Source: Citrus sinensis (Eukaryota; Streptophyta; Magnoliopsida; Sapindales; Rutaceae). From it: a stretch of DNA of 64,000 bases. Every line of letters begins with the position of its first letter. The stretch's first letter is position 1. Location of the stretch: assembly GCF_022201045.2 (NCBI RefSeq), contig NC_068556.1, positions 806,001-870,000 of the forward strand, written 5' to 3'. Both the position numbers and the translations under genes were made by a program. The notes below the pieces were generated by a model that saw only the letters and a list, made by a program, of their open reading frames with translations, had not been told where the DNA came from and did no database searches. This document shows positions 51,038 through 63,183 of the stretch, one piece after another.

Positions 51038-51577
51038 ATGGAAAGACACAAACACAATACCAATATTATGTCATCTCCCATACAAGCTCCCACCACCTTT
51101 GTCCAAGCAGATACAAACACTTTCAGAGAGTTAGTCCAGAAGCTCACCGGCTTAACCCATAACTCCGACAAACTCCCGGTCACCCACCCTACGAGACTCC
51201 CGTCAAAACCCTCCATCCCCGTTGACCCAACCGCCCCTCGCCGGTCACCCTTCAAGCTTCAAGAACGCAGACACACATCGAGAAAGCTCGAAATCAAGCT
51301 CGGTCTCACTCCTCCTCCTCCTAAAAGCTCATCGCCCTCACACTCACACACTCATTTTCTGAGCCCGGTGACTCCCCTCGGATCGGAGTACATGTTCTTC
51401 CCTAGCTCAGGCACTGCTTCGCCGTCATCTCCGGCTCTTTCCGAGGAAGAGAAAGCGATTGCTGAAAAGGGTTTTTACTTGCATCCCTCGCCGTTGAGTA
51501 CACCGAGAGGAAGCGACCCGCCGGAGCTGCTAACTCTGTTTCCGACTTCGCCAAGTGATCAGCAAACTCGAGATTAG
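51038..51577 (+). CDS. VQ31: VQ motif protein, VQ31-like
   Basis: A single exon of 179 aa. The VQ core FVQADTNTFRELVQKLTG (about residues 21-38, FxxxVQxLTG) is present; it binds the C-terminal domain of WRKY transcription factors in the nucleus. Downstream are proline-directed Ser/Thr sites (RRSPFK, LSPVTP, HPSPLSTP) and the conserved blocks KLEIKLGL and the C-terminal PPELLTLFPTSP, which mark the VQ subgroup phosphorylated by MAP kinases (VQ4/11/13/31/33 type). The assignment to VQ31 is by resemblance of the core and is tentative. The start at 51038 is preceded by a TTCTTGTAG that looks like a splice acceptor, so a small 5'-UTR intron is possible. A CT-repeat (50876-50897) lies in the presumed leader, and TATATATA near 50720-50733 may be the TATA box. 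Confidence 0.92.
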   Translation: MERHKHNTNIMSSPIQAPTTFVQADTNTFRELVQKLTGLTHNSDKLPVTHPTRLPSKPSIPVDPTAPRRSPFKLQERRHTSRKLEIKLGLTPPPPKSSSPSHSHTHFLSPVTPLGSEYMFFPSSGTASPSSPALSEEEKAIAEKGFYLHPSPLSTPRGSDPPELLTLFPTSPSDQQTRD

Positions 51578-52793
51578 GGTTTTATATAATTTGCCTCTAT
51601 ATATATATATATCAATCATATTACATATATGTATTCCTGATTATTATGTTTTAGGGCTTGTTTCGTTTGTATAAAAAAGTTGTATTTCGTAATTAATATT
51701 GGTATTCTGCATTTTTAAGGGTTTTTGATTGAGAAAAATGAGATTTGATTCATTCATGATCATGATGAGAAATATTGGAAATACATGTCATTTCTGCTGT
51801 TTTCTTCTTTATTTTAAATTTTTTTTTTTATTTTTTTGGTTTTGTTTTTCTGCGTCCGAATTTGCATGATGATGCTGGTTCGAATTTCAACGGGAAGAAC
51901 AGTAATGGGTCCAACCGCAATTTGGACGAAATTAGACTGACAATGATTGGCAATTATTATACAATTTTCAACCATTTTTCAATTTTCTTTAGACAGAAGA
52001 GTTCAAACCGATATATAGTAGCTAATAATAGCTAGCATGAAAAGTTTTAATTACCAACCCACTTCATGGATGTATATTATTGTCATTGATGTTACGTCAC
52101 AAACTAACATTAATTAATGATCAGAAATCTTGCTAACCAAATATTAAAAAAAAAAAGAAAATCCATCCATATTAGATGAAATTTTTTTACCTGCAGCCAA
52201 AAATTATCTATGGTTGATATAGTGGCCGACGTACTTAACTGAATCAACTGATTTCAAAGTCGGAAATCTGTTGAAGCCCTGTCGAGATAGTTTTATTATA
52301 ACTCTGCAATGGTGAAGCCCTAATGTGTGAACTCATTACAAGTTGGAATTTACCTCCAAATATATAATTAAAAACCCCTCAAATTACACACAGAATACGT
52401 AATTAAACCCTATCTAATATCTATGCGTGTGAAAAGAAAAATAATTTATTTGTTGCCACCCCCCAAGTCATGAGCAGTTTCAAAATCTAAATTTTCTAAC
52501 TATAACGTCTCGGTCACAATCTAACGGGTCCTTCAAATTGTAAATTAAATAATAAAACTCGATTTTTTTTCACCTGATCAACAACGCAAGGTATCAGATG
52601 ACAGTTGTGATTGGTGGATCATGGCCGCGGCTGATGAGGATGTGGGCCATATCTAGTAGAATATACCATCTTTATGGTCTTTGAGTTGACGCTGGGGTCA
52701 TCCGTTCAATTAGTTCCACGATTTTGAGCATAAAATAAGCCGTCGGATGCTCAAGAAGAACGGCCGTGATCTGCATCATCGTGATTCTTGGCT

Positions 52794-52866
52794 GATGATC
52801 AAGACAACGACATAAGACCGGTCGTGTTTATTTACTTCACGACCTTATGTACGTGTCTTGATAATC
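52794..52866. other. Long imperfect hairpin
   Basis: The left arm 52794-52826 (GATGATCAAGACAACGACAT...) pairs with the right arm at about 52838-52866 around an 11-base loop. The mismatches are an ACC bulge in the left arm and a few bases further out. The length would suit a MITE relic or a small-RNA precursor. A CACGTG core lies just outside (about 52882). Confidence 0.6.
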
Positions 52867-53166
52867 TCTTCATCATACAACACGTGGCACTGTGTGTTAA
52901 AAATTTCTACCAATTCCGCGTAACATGATAACCATCCTAGTCCTTTTAACTGCTACAAAACGTTTTGACTAATGAGTAGATTTTAGTAGTGCGCCGTGTT
53001 AATTAAGGGCTAGTATTTCTTGATTTAGCCAAATCTATGGACTTCTTTTTCTTAGAAAAAAAGATAAATTGACTTTCGTGTTTGCTCTTCTAGTAGACTC
53101 TAAGAGACTCTTCTTCCTTTAATTATAATATCTTGTCACATCATAACCACAAGTAATTTAAATATA

Positions 53167-53654
53167 AGGAAATTATCCACCGTCCACCCGTTTTTTCACC
53201 GTTTTTCAAAAATACATAATTCTTTTTTTTTTTGGGCTGGAATCCACCTGAAATTACATTTCTTTTCACTTTTCCACTTTCGTTTAGAGACTGTTATAAC
53301 TTTGCTAACATCATAAGGGTAAAATCGTCATTTTACAACGACACAGTGGTGGATATGTGTAAAACAATACAACCTCGAGTGGAGGTCAGCAAAAAAAAAA
53401 TTAAGAATTATGTATTTATGAAAAAATACGAAAAAATACGAAAAAATAAGTGGTCGATGGATAAATTATCTTTTACATTTGAGGGTAAAAAAGTCATTTA
53501 AGCAATATTCCGTTAATTTCCTTAACGGATTCCAAACGGAAGTGGAAAAGTGAAAAGAAATGTAACTTCAGGTGGATTCCAGCAAAAAAGAAAGAAAGAA
53601 TTATGTATTTTTAAAAAAGTTGGAAAAAACAGATGGACGGTGGATAATTTTCCT
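53167..53654. mobile_element. 488-bp DNA transposon with long TIRs and target duplication
   Basis: The left end runs AGGAAATTATCCACCGTCCA... and the right end in reverse is AGGAAAATTATCCACCGTCC. The inverted repeats extend about 110 bp and include ACATAATTCTTT, GCTGGAATCCACCTGAA and CATTTCTTTTCACTTTTCC. The flanks carry a perfect 8-bp duplication TAAATATA (53159-53166 and 53655-53662); the preceding T allows 9 bp. There is no transposase. Long TIRs with an 8-9 bp duplication suit a non-autonomous Mutator-like or hAT element. A third, degenerate TIR copy sits inside at about 53370-53475. Confidence 0.88.
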
Positions 53655-56520
53655 TAAATATATAGTCTTTTCCAATATGGATATCATATATCTTTTAAAA
53701 TGCAGATTCGTTATATTTACCTTTTAATGTATTAGAATATTTATAATTCTCTATTTAATTAACTAATATACCATACAGTATATAAGCAAATCTGCATTTT
53801 AAAAAATGCAGGTACAAGAGATTTGTACCTGAAAATGATTATCCAAAATATGAACAAAGATTATAAAATGTAGACAACATATATAATTTTTCAAACTAAA
53901 CGGTGGAGATATTTGGCTTCAACCTCAATCTGTTCCCACGTAGCTTTCGTAGACGACGCGGTCTTCAGCTTCACTTGGCGTTATCAATATTGAATTCTAT
54001 ACGGCAACATTTTCTATTATAATCCTCGCAAATATTGTTAATTACTTCTCCAGAGTATATAATATATCATTACGAATCAAGCTTTGGACCTTAATTAAGC
54101 ATTGTCATTTCAACTTTCACACAAGAAATTAGGTCTCTTCCACTTAATTAATTTGTCAAGACTGTTTATTTATAATCCCCGAGGAAGCACTGAAAAAATC
54201 TGGTGATAAAGTATTTCTCTTTTTTTTTTTTTTCACCCAAAATCTGAAAGTAATTTTGGCATGTTTTTAGTTAAAAACTTAGACTATGCCAACATAGAGT
54301 TGATCAAGAATATTTTATTTCCTTTCAAATATTTCGAAATAGATGGAGCATATTCAAAGTCTAATATTTTAACTAAAATAAGTTTCTAATTGTAAGTATT
54401 GTTAATGCATATGCATTGGTATGTAATTAATTTAAAAAGAAAAAAAAAACCTGTTCAATTATCCACTTTTGTAATTTAAAAAATTTTCAGGTCTATTATT
54501 TGCTTCAATGGATCAATGAGAACAGGGGCCAAAAAAAAATTGTAAAAATAAAAGAGAAAAATATTTTTATTTTCTAATTATCCCTCATTAAATTTATTAA
54601 AATAGTCACTATAAATTATAAACCCCATAAAATTTAAACTTTAACTTTTAAGAATTATAAAAACTTATATTTTAATTAAAAATAATGATAGCCCTCCACC
54701 CAAAATATTTTCTATTCTAAAAAATAAGATTAATTCTTACATTTGCTATAATAATAGTAAGGAGAACGTTTTCAGTAATGAAACTCATGAATAATCATCT
54801 TTGGAATTGGATGAGATAAATGATAGTTTAGTTGTTTATATAGGAAATAATAAATTTAATAATATTGATGACAAGTCTATTGCATAATATTTTTAAAATA
54901 TGAAATTTCGTAGAGAATAATTATAAATGTATTAACAAATATTTTATATATTCAAAATTTTAATTTTTTATATTTTACTATTATCTAATTTAACTCCCGG
55001 TAAATTATTCTTTTAGATCCGCCACTGAATGCGAACATCGTAAATATATTAAAATATTGCATGCATGGTCTTATATTCTTCACATTTGGTAAGGGTAAGC
55101 GTATCGTAAAGAGAGACATGTCGTAATGTAAATTGAAATAATTGGTCAATGAATTGACGCGCACAAGTCTACGTGTTTTTCATTAATTTGGAATAGACTT
55201 TGAATGAAGATATAATTCGGTTGATCAATATCAGTCACTGTATATAGAATATAGTATTTATGGCCTTGTGGGTCCATTAATTGCTACATGTGTACACATT
55301 GCTTTTGAATTTGTTTGCTTTACACTGCATTTTTAATATGAACTTGCATGAGAGTTTGTTGAAAAAATCTGAATGTGAAGGTCCTATATAAATTGCTTAA
55401 AATATGTTCCTTAAAAGTGTCTTAGTCCCCATAAGAGAATAACCGACAGATAAATATATGTTAATTTTTCTTCTTTTTTTTTTCCTCATAAAATTATTAA
55501 ATATACATTTATTACTATAATTTGACGGTTATCATCAGTGTTCTACGATAGAGTAGTTCCACCATAACTATTGTCATAAAAAATATATATAATTTTTTTT
55601 TCTCTTTTATTGGATAGGCTTGTCACAGAAGACAATGAATTTTGTTTCAGTAATTACCAAATTAATCTTTTCAGAAAAGTACTCAATAATTTGCCAGATA
55701 AGATGAAACAACTATGATGATGAACTCAACAACATCATGGTTCATGGGGTAAGGATTGGACATGTTGTGTGAAATCGTCACCAAGAAGGACATTCATTCT
55801 TGTTATTATAAGCCTTTTGAATTTTGTTAAAGATAGTGGATTTGAGCAAATGGGGTGGGGAACGTGCTTATGAGCGCATTTTTATTTTTTTCCAAAAGCG
55901 AGAAGCACTTCTGCTTTAACTTTATTGAAAGCGAAGATTCTAAATGTGTCCACCTAAAAAATGTGCCTATAAATCATTAATGCTACTGAGGGGAAGGAAT
56001 TTGACTCCTTAAAAGGTTCGTTTATGCCCTTTCTAGTAGCCAATAATTCATATCACGTATCAAGATTAACGTGATTTTAATGTTCTGACTAAAAATTAAA
56101 TTGAGAGAATTTGATTTTTACTCGTTTGTAATGTGTAAACGTGATTCTATGTTGAGGTTCGAGAAAGTAATGGCATGCAAAAATCAAAAGTCTTGCAAAG
56201 TTTCAAACTGTTAAAGTAGAAAATATACTAAAAGTACACAGAGAGATTTACAAATATAATTAGATTGAATAAAAATTACACAGAGAGATTTACAAAAACA
56301 ATTAATAGAGTCTTTAGCATAATTAAAGCAAAAATTTCCAAATATTAAACCAATAGGTTATAACTATAAAAATTTTAGTCTTTACAGCAAGGGCAAACCA
56401 ATACTATAATTAAGTTATTAATTTTGATAATTGCTTCAAGATGTTTGAATTGGGGCAATATTTTCTTTTAAATTGAAAAGCCCAAATTATTGTATACATC
56501 AAGATTCCTATCAAGGTTAA

Positions 56521-56915
56521 GGCTCCATTTGGTATAAATAAAGCTTATTTAAGTAAAACTTTTATTAGTAGAGCTTTTACAAGTATACCAAAAAAAAATT
56601 ATTTGTTTGGTTGTCAATGAGAGTTTTTATTAAAAATTATAAAATAATTTTAATAGACAAGTTTTTTAAGATTATGTCGTGAAAATAATAAAATAAAATT
56701 GTCAGATAATATAAGATATTTTAGACATTTTAATATTTAAAAAAAAATCAACTCCCAAAAATTCAAAATTTGAAGTTTTACTAGTAGAGGCAAAATAATT
56801 TATTTGATCTTCAAAAACTCTGTTAAAAAAACAAACTACAAAAAAAAATTTAATAAGAGTTTGTAAAATTAAATAAACACTTATAATCATTAAATAGAAT
56901 ATACCAAATAGGCAC
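56521..56915. mobile_element. Tourist-like (PIF/Harbinger) MITE
   Basis: The left end is GGCTCCATTTGGTAT and the right end in reverse is GTGCCTATTTGGTAT. It is flanked by TAA on both sides (56518-56520 and 56916-56918), the Harbinger 3-bp target duplication. It is 395 bp, non-coding and AT-rich. Confidence 0.75.
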
Positions 56916-57310
56916 TAAAAAGCTAAAAAAACTTAATAAATAAAAACAAAATCAATATAATTTTAGTAGACATCCATAGTGGAGTTACTAAGCGCACCAC
57001 GGTATGTTAGAAAGCTCCATTAAAGCTTAAGCTGGCGGTGCATGTTATGTGGGCTTCCTGCGTTCTGTGTAGCCCAGTGACTAAAGATTCGGCTTGATTT
57101 TAGGCCATGCTTTTGCTGATACCTAATTTGAAATACCCATTGTGTCCATAATGCGTGGGTCTTCAACTTCAAATTTGCCGACCAACAAGAAAATTATGAT
57201 TTAAAGATAAACGCTGAATTGGGTCAATGATTTTTCTCTCCTCTTTTTTCATTGAGTTGGTCAAAGATTTTCATTCTCTCTTGAATATGCATGGAAAATG
57301 AGGACCTGCC

Positions 57311-57416
57311 TGCAGCTAACGGATTTCACATGGCCAATTAAGAAATTGGATCGGTATTGCAGTTAGCACTACGCAAGTATCTCACATGGCCGGTGAATGA
57401 AGTTGGACGGCACTGC
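57311..57416. repeat. Diverged tandem duplication upstream of MGD1
   Basis: Two copies of about 50-56 bp, each running from TGCAG(C/T)TA through CACATGGCC to a GGAC/TCGG...TGC end, with many differences. It lies about 0.9-1 kb upstream of the MGD1 ATG. Confidence 0.5.
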
Positions 57417-58327
57417 TTCCCACTCACCACCAATTCGGCATTTCTAAATATATAGAGAATTTGAGGCTTATGAATCACATGGGCTGCATGCGAATCTTCT
57501 TGATTTCATTCTGACAAAGCTGACGATGCTCAAACGTCAAACCATACTTTCCAGGTTTCCGATTCTGTACTCATTCGGACTTTTAGTTATTTTTCCAGAC
57601 TCACTAGTCCTAAATTAATTGGACTCATATCTTAGCGAGATCTTAAAAATATGAATAAATAAACAAACATAAAATAAGTCACATGTCACACACATTCACA
57701 AGAGAAACTTTGATGAGTCTGTACTGGCCGCCACGGTGAGTCTGCCCGAACCAGTATATGACAAATACGGACATTCAAACGCACCGTCATCGCAACCATG
57801 GGCTCGATAATATTATACACTTGTCAAATATTGATAGGAGGATGCCGCCACATCAATTCCTATGATGATCTAGAAAGTCACTACAGTCTTGTTAGCCCCA
57901 CGCTTAATCGAAGACCACAAAATTTAGATGAAACCGAACAACTAGGACACAGTAGACTCGTGGTGGACCAAAACCCGACCCTGCTCCCACAATATCCCGA
58001 GGGCCAAAACTTCGTGGCTCTGTCTTCTTTCTCTTCAGTTAAATCTTTCATTATTTTAACATCATGACATCGTTCTTTACAAAATTAACAGAGCGCGTTT
58101 TGTTCACGAATTCCCAGAATCTACTCTCGTATCCACCTCTCTAAATCCCCTCTCTAGCCTTTTTGTGGCCACAAAGCCACCCGCTCAAGAGAGTTTCTCC
58201 TTTTTGTCACTTGCTTTGTTCCTTGCCTCTTCATTTGCTCTAATTTGATAAAGACCTACAATGTATTATTTTTTTCACCCCCTGTTTTTTTGCTGAAAAA
58301 TCGTAAATTTTTTGCTAAATAAACTCA

Positions 58328-61300
58328 ATGATGCAAAACCCTTCAACAGTTTCTCAAGAATCAGCTCCTCTGTTCGATTTGGTCGCTCAAGTTGGTCGCT
58401 TTGCTTTCAGTTCTCGTTTTTTCAACTCAAGTTCAGATGAGTACTCCTCGTTTAAGTCGAATTACTTGTACTTTGATTCATTTAAGTCCTCAATTGGTCA
58501 ACGAAAGAGAAACTGTAAAGTTAGTGCTGCTTCTTCGTTCAGTTTGAGAAGTGGCAAAGGGAGTAGTGTTGGTTCTTTTAATGTTAGTAGAATTGTGAAC
58601 GAGTTTAATAAGGCTATTAAGTTCCACTGTGAGAGATTACCAATTGGGTTCGCTTCTGTTGGGATTAATTCGAGTGAGAGAAATGGGATAAGGGATGAAA
58701 ACGGTGGCGTTTTGGAGGATGAGGGGTTGCCTTTGAATGGTATTGAGAATGATCAGCCGAAAAAAGTTTTGATTTTGATGAGTGATACCGGTGGCGGTCA
58801 CCGTGCTTCTGCTGAAGCTATTAAGGCCGCGTTTCATGAGAAATTTGGCAATGAGTATCAGGTCAGTATTAATTTTAATCTTATTTTGAGGAATAAGAGT
58901 ATAACTTTGTTTGCTCTGTTTGGTTGCCGAGAAAAAATGTAGACAAAGATAGAATTTTGTATTATTTTTGTTTAAATGAGTAGGAACTTACTCAAATTGA
59001 ATTATATAGAATGCAATTGTTAGGTCTTAGATGGCTAGGTTGAGTATGTTGTGGCTTAGATTTTCATTTATGGGTATTTTGGGATTGAAGTCCTGTGGCT
59101 TGTTGTTACAGCTGCCGCGGATTGAAATCATAAGCTGTCAACCGTAAGGGGTTAGCTATTCATAAGCTTTCAACCATAAGGGGGTAGCTATTTTGCTTTT
59201 AAAGTTGATTGAAGGCATAGCAGTTACAAACATGCCCTGTATATATTGCAATTTCTTGGTAACCAATTGGAGCTCTAGGGGCAGAAGGAGTAGTGGATGT
59301 GTGATTGTCTATGTGTTGATCATGTTCTGTGTGTTAAGAGTGCTTGTCGCAGGTGTTTGTTACTGATTTATGGTCGGATCATACGCCTTGGCCGTTTAAC
59401 CAATTGCCCCGAAGCTACAACTTCTTGGTAAAGCACGGGCCATTGTGGAAAATGACATATTATGGAACTGCTCCCCGTGTGATTCATCAATCTAATTTTG
59501 CCGCTACTTCAACATTCATTGCCCGGTAAGGCTTTTTCCTCTTAAGATGAATGCTTTTGGTTTATGTTTCTATAATATGAAGGAAGTGCTTTTGTTTCCG
59601 GACATATTTGATCAGCTAACCTTAGAGAGCATCTTTCACTAATTCCTCATTCTAATCATTTGATGTTCCAACAGCTGTAGATCCTGGAAAAGAATCGGGT
59701 ATAAATTGCATAGTTAATGTACACACTTTTTAAATATCATTCATGTTGGACATCTAATATGCTAATTTTTTATGGCCCCTGTAACAATGCAAGGGACTCA
59801 GAAATTTTAGTTTGTATTTTTGCCATATTTTTACAGAATTTTATTTAGCAAATTGCTTGGCAGAGCTTTCTGGCTACATATATTTTTGTCTCATCTAATC
59901 ATAGTATTTGCCTTTTTGAAAGGGAGGTTGCCAAAGGATTGATGAAATACCAGCCGGACATTATTATTAGTGTACATCCACTGATGCAACATGTTCCACT
60001 TCGTATCCTGAGGGCAAAAGGCCTTCTAAAGAAGATAGTTTTTACCACAGTAATTACAGATTTAAGCACTTGCCACCCTACATGGTCAGTTCTGCACTTA
60101 TGGTTTATGTTTTGATCCATTGTTCATTGTATAGTTCTGACAATCAATGTCTTCTTCTGTAGGTTTCATAAACTTGTAACAAGATGTTACTGCCCAACAG
60201 CAGATGTAGCAAAGAGGGCAATGAAAGCTGGTTTGCAGGCTTCCCAAATTAAAGTTTACGGCCTTCCTGTTCGACCTTCTTTTGTGAAACCAGTTCGGCC
60301 TAAGGTTGGTTATGTCTATGGCTGATTGGCCTTTTAAGTTTGGCTTACTTGTGGCTCAGAAGGGATGTCGTTGTGTCATGATGGCTGGAAATCTTTGTTG
60401 ATTTGTTTCTGGGCATTCATTCACATGTGGTTTATAGTAACTGTGGATTTCTGTCTATTGTTGTATCATGTTAGCTGACAATATGAACTTCCTTTATCTT
60501 CCTTCATATCTAATAACTGTAGGTTGAATTAAGGAGAGAACTAGGAATGGATGAGGATCTTCCTGCTGTATTGCTGATGGGAGGAGGGGAAGGGATGGGT
60601 CCTATTGAGGCTACTGCTCGGGCACTTGGTAATGCATTATATGATGAGAATCTTGGGGAGCCAATAGGTCAGGTCCTTGTGATATGTGGCCGTAACAAAA
60701 AGCTTGCCAACAAATTGCTTTCTACTGATTGGAAAATTCCTGTACAGGTACTAACCATTATCTGCAATTTCAACAAGTCTTTGTCCAACTTAGGTATAAA
60801 CATTTAAAGTATTCACATTTAAGTTTATGGCATTATGAGTATGTCATGTCACGGATACATATTGAAGAAGTTGACATAGATGCTCTGTCATTTAGGTAAA
60901 AGGTTTTGTCACTAAAATGGAGGAAGCTATGGGTGCTTGTGACTGCATTATCACAAAGGTTAGATTCTTTTAACAGTGATGATATCTTCTCATCATTTCT
61001 TACTGGTCATCTAATATTTTCTTATATATATATATTTTTTGCCTGTAGGCTGGCCCAGGGACTATTGCAGAAGCAATGATACGGGGCCTCCCTATAATTC
61101 TGAATGATTTCATTGCTGGACAAGTGAGTTTAACTTTAACTGTTCTTTGAACTTTTTTCATTAGCCTTTATTACATTATTATTTTACTATTTTATTATTA
61201 AATCTTCGCATGATCAGATTTTTTGTATGATGAATTTGGGTTAGGGGTTGTTTATTATATTTTTAATTTCTGTATTTTCTTTTTGTTCTTTTCTGAAGTT

Positions 61301-62211
61301 AGGTCAGCCAGACATAGCCTCTGAAACAATCAGAAAATTATTTTTCTTCTTTCTCTATGAATACATAATTTTTTGGCTCGAAATCTGATTAGTATTGATG
61401 CAAGAACAAATGATCATGCCATTAGTAAATTATTTGGTTAAAAATATTGTAATATCTTATGGATTATATGGAGTTAGTGAACAGTAAGGCGGCTATAGGG
61501 AATTCATGTCTTGGAGACTACTTAAATAGTGCTTAAGTGGTGGTAAACGGTAAACAGTGGCTCAAAGTCCAAATTGCAAGCCCAGTGGTGAAACATTCAG
61601 GTGACACAAACAGTGAGTCACTGATTGGTGACCATATGCATGCAGTGGTGAAGCACTTAGCCTCACCCTTCGTGAGGATTTCTTTCATGTTTTTACAATA
61701 ACTTAGAGGTAGAACGGGAATTAATGAGTATCCAGCGCTCGAAATAGGGCCAGTGCTTGTATCTCTTCTGTTTTGCCCTTCTTTTTACTTCCAGCTACCC
61801 TGTAAATCACAATTTCTATCAAGATTGGTGGAGTCCATGCATTTACTAGAGCTTTTGGTGCATCTTTACTAAATACTAAATAGATGTTTGTCTTTGTTGG
61901 TTCGAGATACTATACTGCAATAATGTTTCCACCATGATGTGCTCACAAGTCACAAGGTTACCTTGATATTACAGGAAGCTGGCAATGTGCCGTATGTTGT
62001 GGAAAATGGGTGTGGGAAATTTTCGAAGTCGCCAAAGGAGATAGCAAATATGGTTTCCCAATGGTTCGGCCCAAAAATAGACGAGCTTAAGGCCATGTCA
62101 CAAAATGCATTAAAACTAGCAAGACCAGATGCTGTTTTCAGGATTGTTCAGGATCTTCATGAGCTGGTTAGACAAAGAAACTTTGTACCTCATTATTCAT
62201 GTGTAACTTAA
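58328..62211 (+). CDS. MGD1: Monogalactosyldiacylglycerol synthase, MGD1 type
   Basis: Eight exons: 58328-58861, 59353-59525, 59923-60084, 60163-60304, 60523-60747, 60896-60958, 61049-61123 and 61975-62211; 536 aa, close to Arabidopsis MGD1. The first ~110 residues are Ser-rich (type A MGDs have a long transit peptide, unlike MGD2/3). The GT28 N-domain starts at [20 protein letters not shown] (GGGH near residue 155), followed by the diacylglycerol/anionic-lipid region ([20 protein letters not shown]). The C-domain UDP-galactose site includes [44 protein letters not shown] and [12 protein letters not shown]. The enzyme transfers galactose from UDP-Gal to diacylglycerol at the inner chloroplast envelope, making the main thylakoid lipid. 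All junctions are GT-AG and in frame. Intron 7 (61124-61974) is the longest. Confidence 0.97.
59129..59192 (+). repeat. 32-bp tandem duplication in MGD1 intron 1
   Basis: Two adjacent copies, 59129-59160 and 59161-59192, each starting CATAAGCT(G/T)TCAACC and ending TAGCTATT, with about three differences. Confidence 0.9.
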
Positions 62212-63020
62212 ATTATTGCCCCGTGCTGAATTTTGGCTCTGAGTCCTCTGTTGCAATGACTATTTGCGCTTTCATTCCATTGCTTGATAATGATTAGATT
62301 TCTTATACATAACTGAGAATTTTATTTGATCCAATACCCTGTGCCAAAGCTACTGATGATTATTAATCATATCATTACCATCAAACTGAGTTATCGAAAT
62401 AGTATTCTCTATATTATTGTCAAAATTTAGGACACACTTGAGTTGATTGCTCAATATTTTCCTAAATTGCAAGTAACAGCCGGCAAATGCAAAAGCAACA
62501 AAATTTCGCTTATTGCGGTGGATGTCATGCCAAGGGTCCATTTGAAATAAGTAGTTAAACTACATGCTTAGTTGAGAAAATGTAAAAGTCATTAGGGGTG
62601 CAACTGTTATTTAAAAAATGGAATGTTATTACCCAAAATTACCTTTAAATGTTCTATTTGAACAATGCTTTTATTACAAATTTTCTCCGGCAAATTGGAA
62701 ATAAAAGCTTAACCCTCCGTCACCGGTGACTCCATGCCGGTCAATTCAAAACAATAGGATTATATAACATCACAGGAGGTAAATCAATAAGATCATGACA
62801 AGCGTACTTAACCACTAACCTGTTGCATACATGGCAGAAGGCTATGGAATTGTCACGTGGCTGATGTGCTATTTTCAATGCAGAGAAGATTTTTTCATTT
62901 TGTTAGCAACCAATTATGGTAAAATATTACGTGCAAGAAGGGAAAAAAATTCAATTCTCTTGCTTACACTACACGACCCTAATTAATACATCAATGTACA
63001 TGCCCTATTTGTACACACTC

Positions 63021-63088
<68 letters not shown>

Positions 63089-63183
63089 GTATGTATATAC
63101 CCACTAGAATTTTGTGTATTTTGATATTTTCACTCACAGGTCACAGCACGCATTCTCTCAATAACAAATTTGTTGCTTCCACC
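62212..63183. other. MGD1 3' region and upstream region of the B3-like gene
   Basis: The left part is the MGD1 3' UTR. The right part holds a long AT/GTAT microsatellite and the presumed promoter of the B3-like gene. No other gene is seen. Confidence 0.5.
63023..63097. repeat. Compound (AT)27(GTAT)5 microsatellite
   Basis: An uninterrupted AT run to about 63076 followed by five GTAT units, ending some 90 bp before the B3-like ATG. Confidence 0.95.

Larger units (their letters stand above)
51578..58327. other. 6.7-kb gene-poor region before MGD1
   Basis: It contains a hairpin, a long-TIR transposon, a Tourist-like MITE and a diverged duplication, listed separately, and at the right the MGD1 promoter and 5' UTR. 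A frame at 57798-58067 has no recognisable domain. Most of 53.7-56.5 kb is AT-rich with no visible structure. Confidence 0.55.

Noticed and set aside
57798-58067. 89-codon plus-strand frame upstream of MGD1
   Set aside because: No domain; most likely chance frame in the MGD1 promoter or leader region.
61500-61690. GTGGTGAA-type repeats in MGD1 intron 7 suggestive of a SINE
   Set aside because: No paired A and B boxes and no target duplication.
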